Under the pieces are notes generated by a model that was not told the origin of the DNA, made no database searches, and was given only the letters and a program-made list of their open reading frames with translations. From Palsa-504 sp963800415 (GTDB lineage: Bacteria; Actinomycetota; Actinomycetes; Streptosporangiales; Streptosporangiaceae), in assembly GCA_963800415.1 (NCBI GenBank), contig CAWDBS010000072.1:102607-166606 (forward strand): DNA of 64,000 nt, in the 5' to 3' direction. A program made the position numbers and the translations under genes. Shown piece by piece: positions 63,867 to 64,000 of this stretch. The first letter of the stretch is position 1; every line of letters begins with the position of its first letter.

Positions 63867-64000
63867 TCAGGCTGCCCTCTCCGCCGTTTCCGCCGCATCG
63901 TTACGGCTCAGCAGGCGCAGCACGAACGTGCGCACCATGTGCCGCTTGTAGTCGGCGCTGCCGCGATGGTCGGTCCTCGGCCGCGCGGCCTGTGCCGCGA
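63867..64000 (-). CDS. coxM: CO dehydrogenase medium (FAD) subunit, C-terminal end only
   Basis: The last 44 codons of a minus-strand gene entering from the right edge. SADYKRHMVRTFVLRLLSR, preceded by TDHRG, is the typical C-terminal end of CoxM/xanthine dehydrogenase FAD subunits. The stop lies two bases before coxS. Identification rests on this end and on position upstream of coxS and coxL. Confidence 0.8.
   Translation of the reverse strand, partial: AAQAARPRTDHRGSADYKRHMVRTFVLRLLSRNDAAETAERAA

Overview
The window is high-GC (about 70 %) actinobacterial chromosome, most likely from an aerobic soil actinomycete. The evidence is an F420-dependent LLM oxidoreductase, mycofactocin genes (mftD/E/F), an XRE-DUF5753/DUF397 regulator locus, DUF3040 and DUF1206 proteins, many GTG/TTG starts behind GGAGG sites, and a form I aerobic CO dehydrogenase locus. 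I saw no tRNA, rRNA, CRISPR array or transposase.

Layout. 1-3.6 kb: an AIM24/SPFH divergent pair whose proteins carry matching zinc ribbons, then an ABC-F ATPase. 3.7-13.8 kb: metabolic genes, including an F420 oxidoreductase, a nitrile hydratase whose beta subunit is split into two genes, an IlvD/Edd sugar-acid dehydratase, idi, a TetR regulator, an amidohydrolase, an acetoacetate-CoA ligase and a large conserved protein of unknown function. 14.3-20.7 kb: a complete ABC importer coupled to a calcineurin-like phosphoesterase, facing a HCxxGKDRTG phosphatase. 21-26 kb: a DUF1206 membrane protein, a decayed metE-like gene and the modABC molybdate importer. 26-28 kb: a lower-GC islet with two DUF397 proteins, a small basic secreted peptide and an XRE-DUF5753 regulator. 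28-38.8 kb: a diaminopropionate ammonia-lyase-like enzyme, a LAL-type LuxR regulator, a LON-domain protein, an oxidoreductase, and the remains of a SWIM/DUF5691/MoxR/DUF5682 cluster. 38.2-42.5 kb: a methyltransferase and mycofactocin genes in a scattered arrangement. 42.6-51.6 kb: a TMEM175 channel, three MFS exporters, a Crp-type regulator and small proteins. 51.8-54.5 kb: an Rv2578c-type radical SAM gene with a 17-bp insertion in its cluster motif, and an isochorismate synthase interrupted by G/C homopolymer hairpins. 54.7-64 kb: MoxR and CoxE-type VWA genes on the plus strand, and on the minus strand coxM-coxS-coxL, an XdhC-YHS protein, coxG and five small single-span membrane proteins.

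How the genes fit together. ModABC can supply molybdenum for the molybdenum-copper CO dehydrogenase. CoxD/CoxE-type proteins, XdhC-YHS and CoxG are maturation or electron-transfer accessories, and the small membrane proteins may belong to the same membrane module. MftD/E/F modify a mycofactocin precursor, but mftA, mftB and mftC are not in the window.

A caution on quality. Many genes at 18.4 kb, 29.4-41 kb, 53.5 kb and 60-62 kb are intact apart from single-base indels, often in G/C runs. Those could be assembly errors or real decay. The metE-like gene, the SWIM-DUF5682 block and the radical SAM gene show larger lesions that homopolymer error does not explain. Coordinates for frameshifted genes are the inferred full extents.
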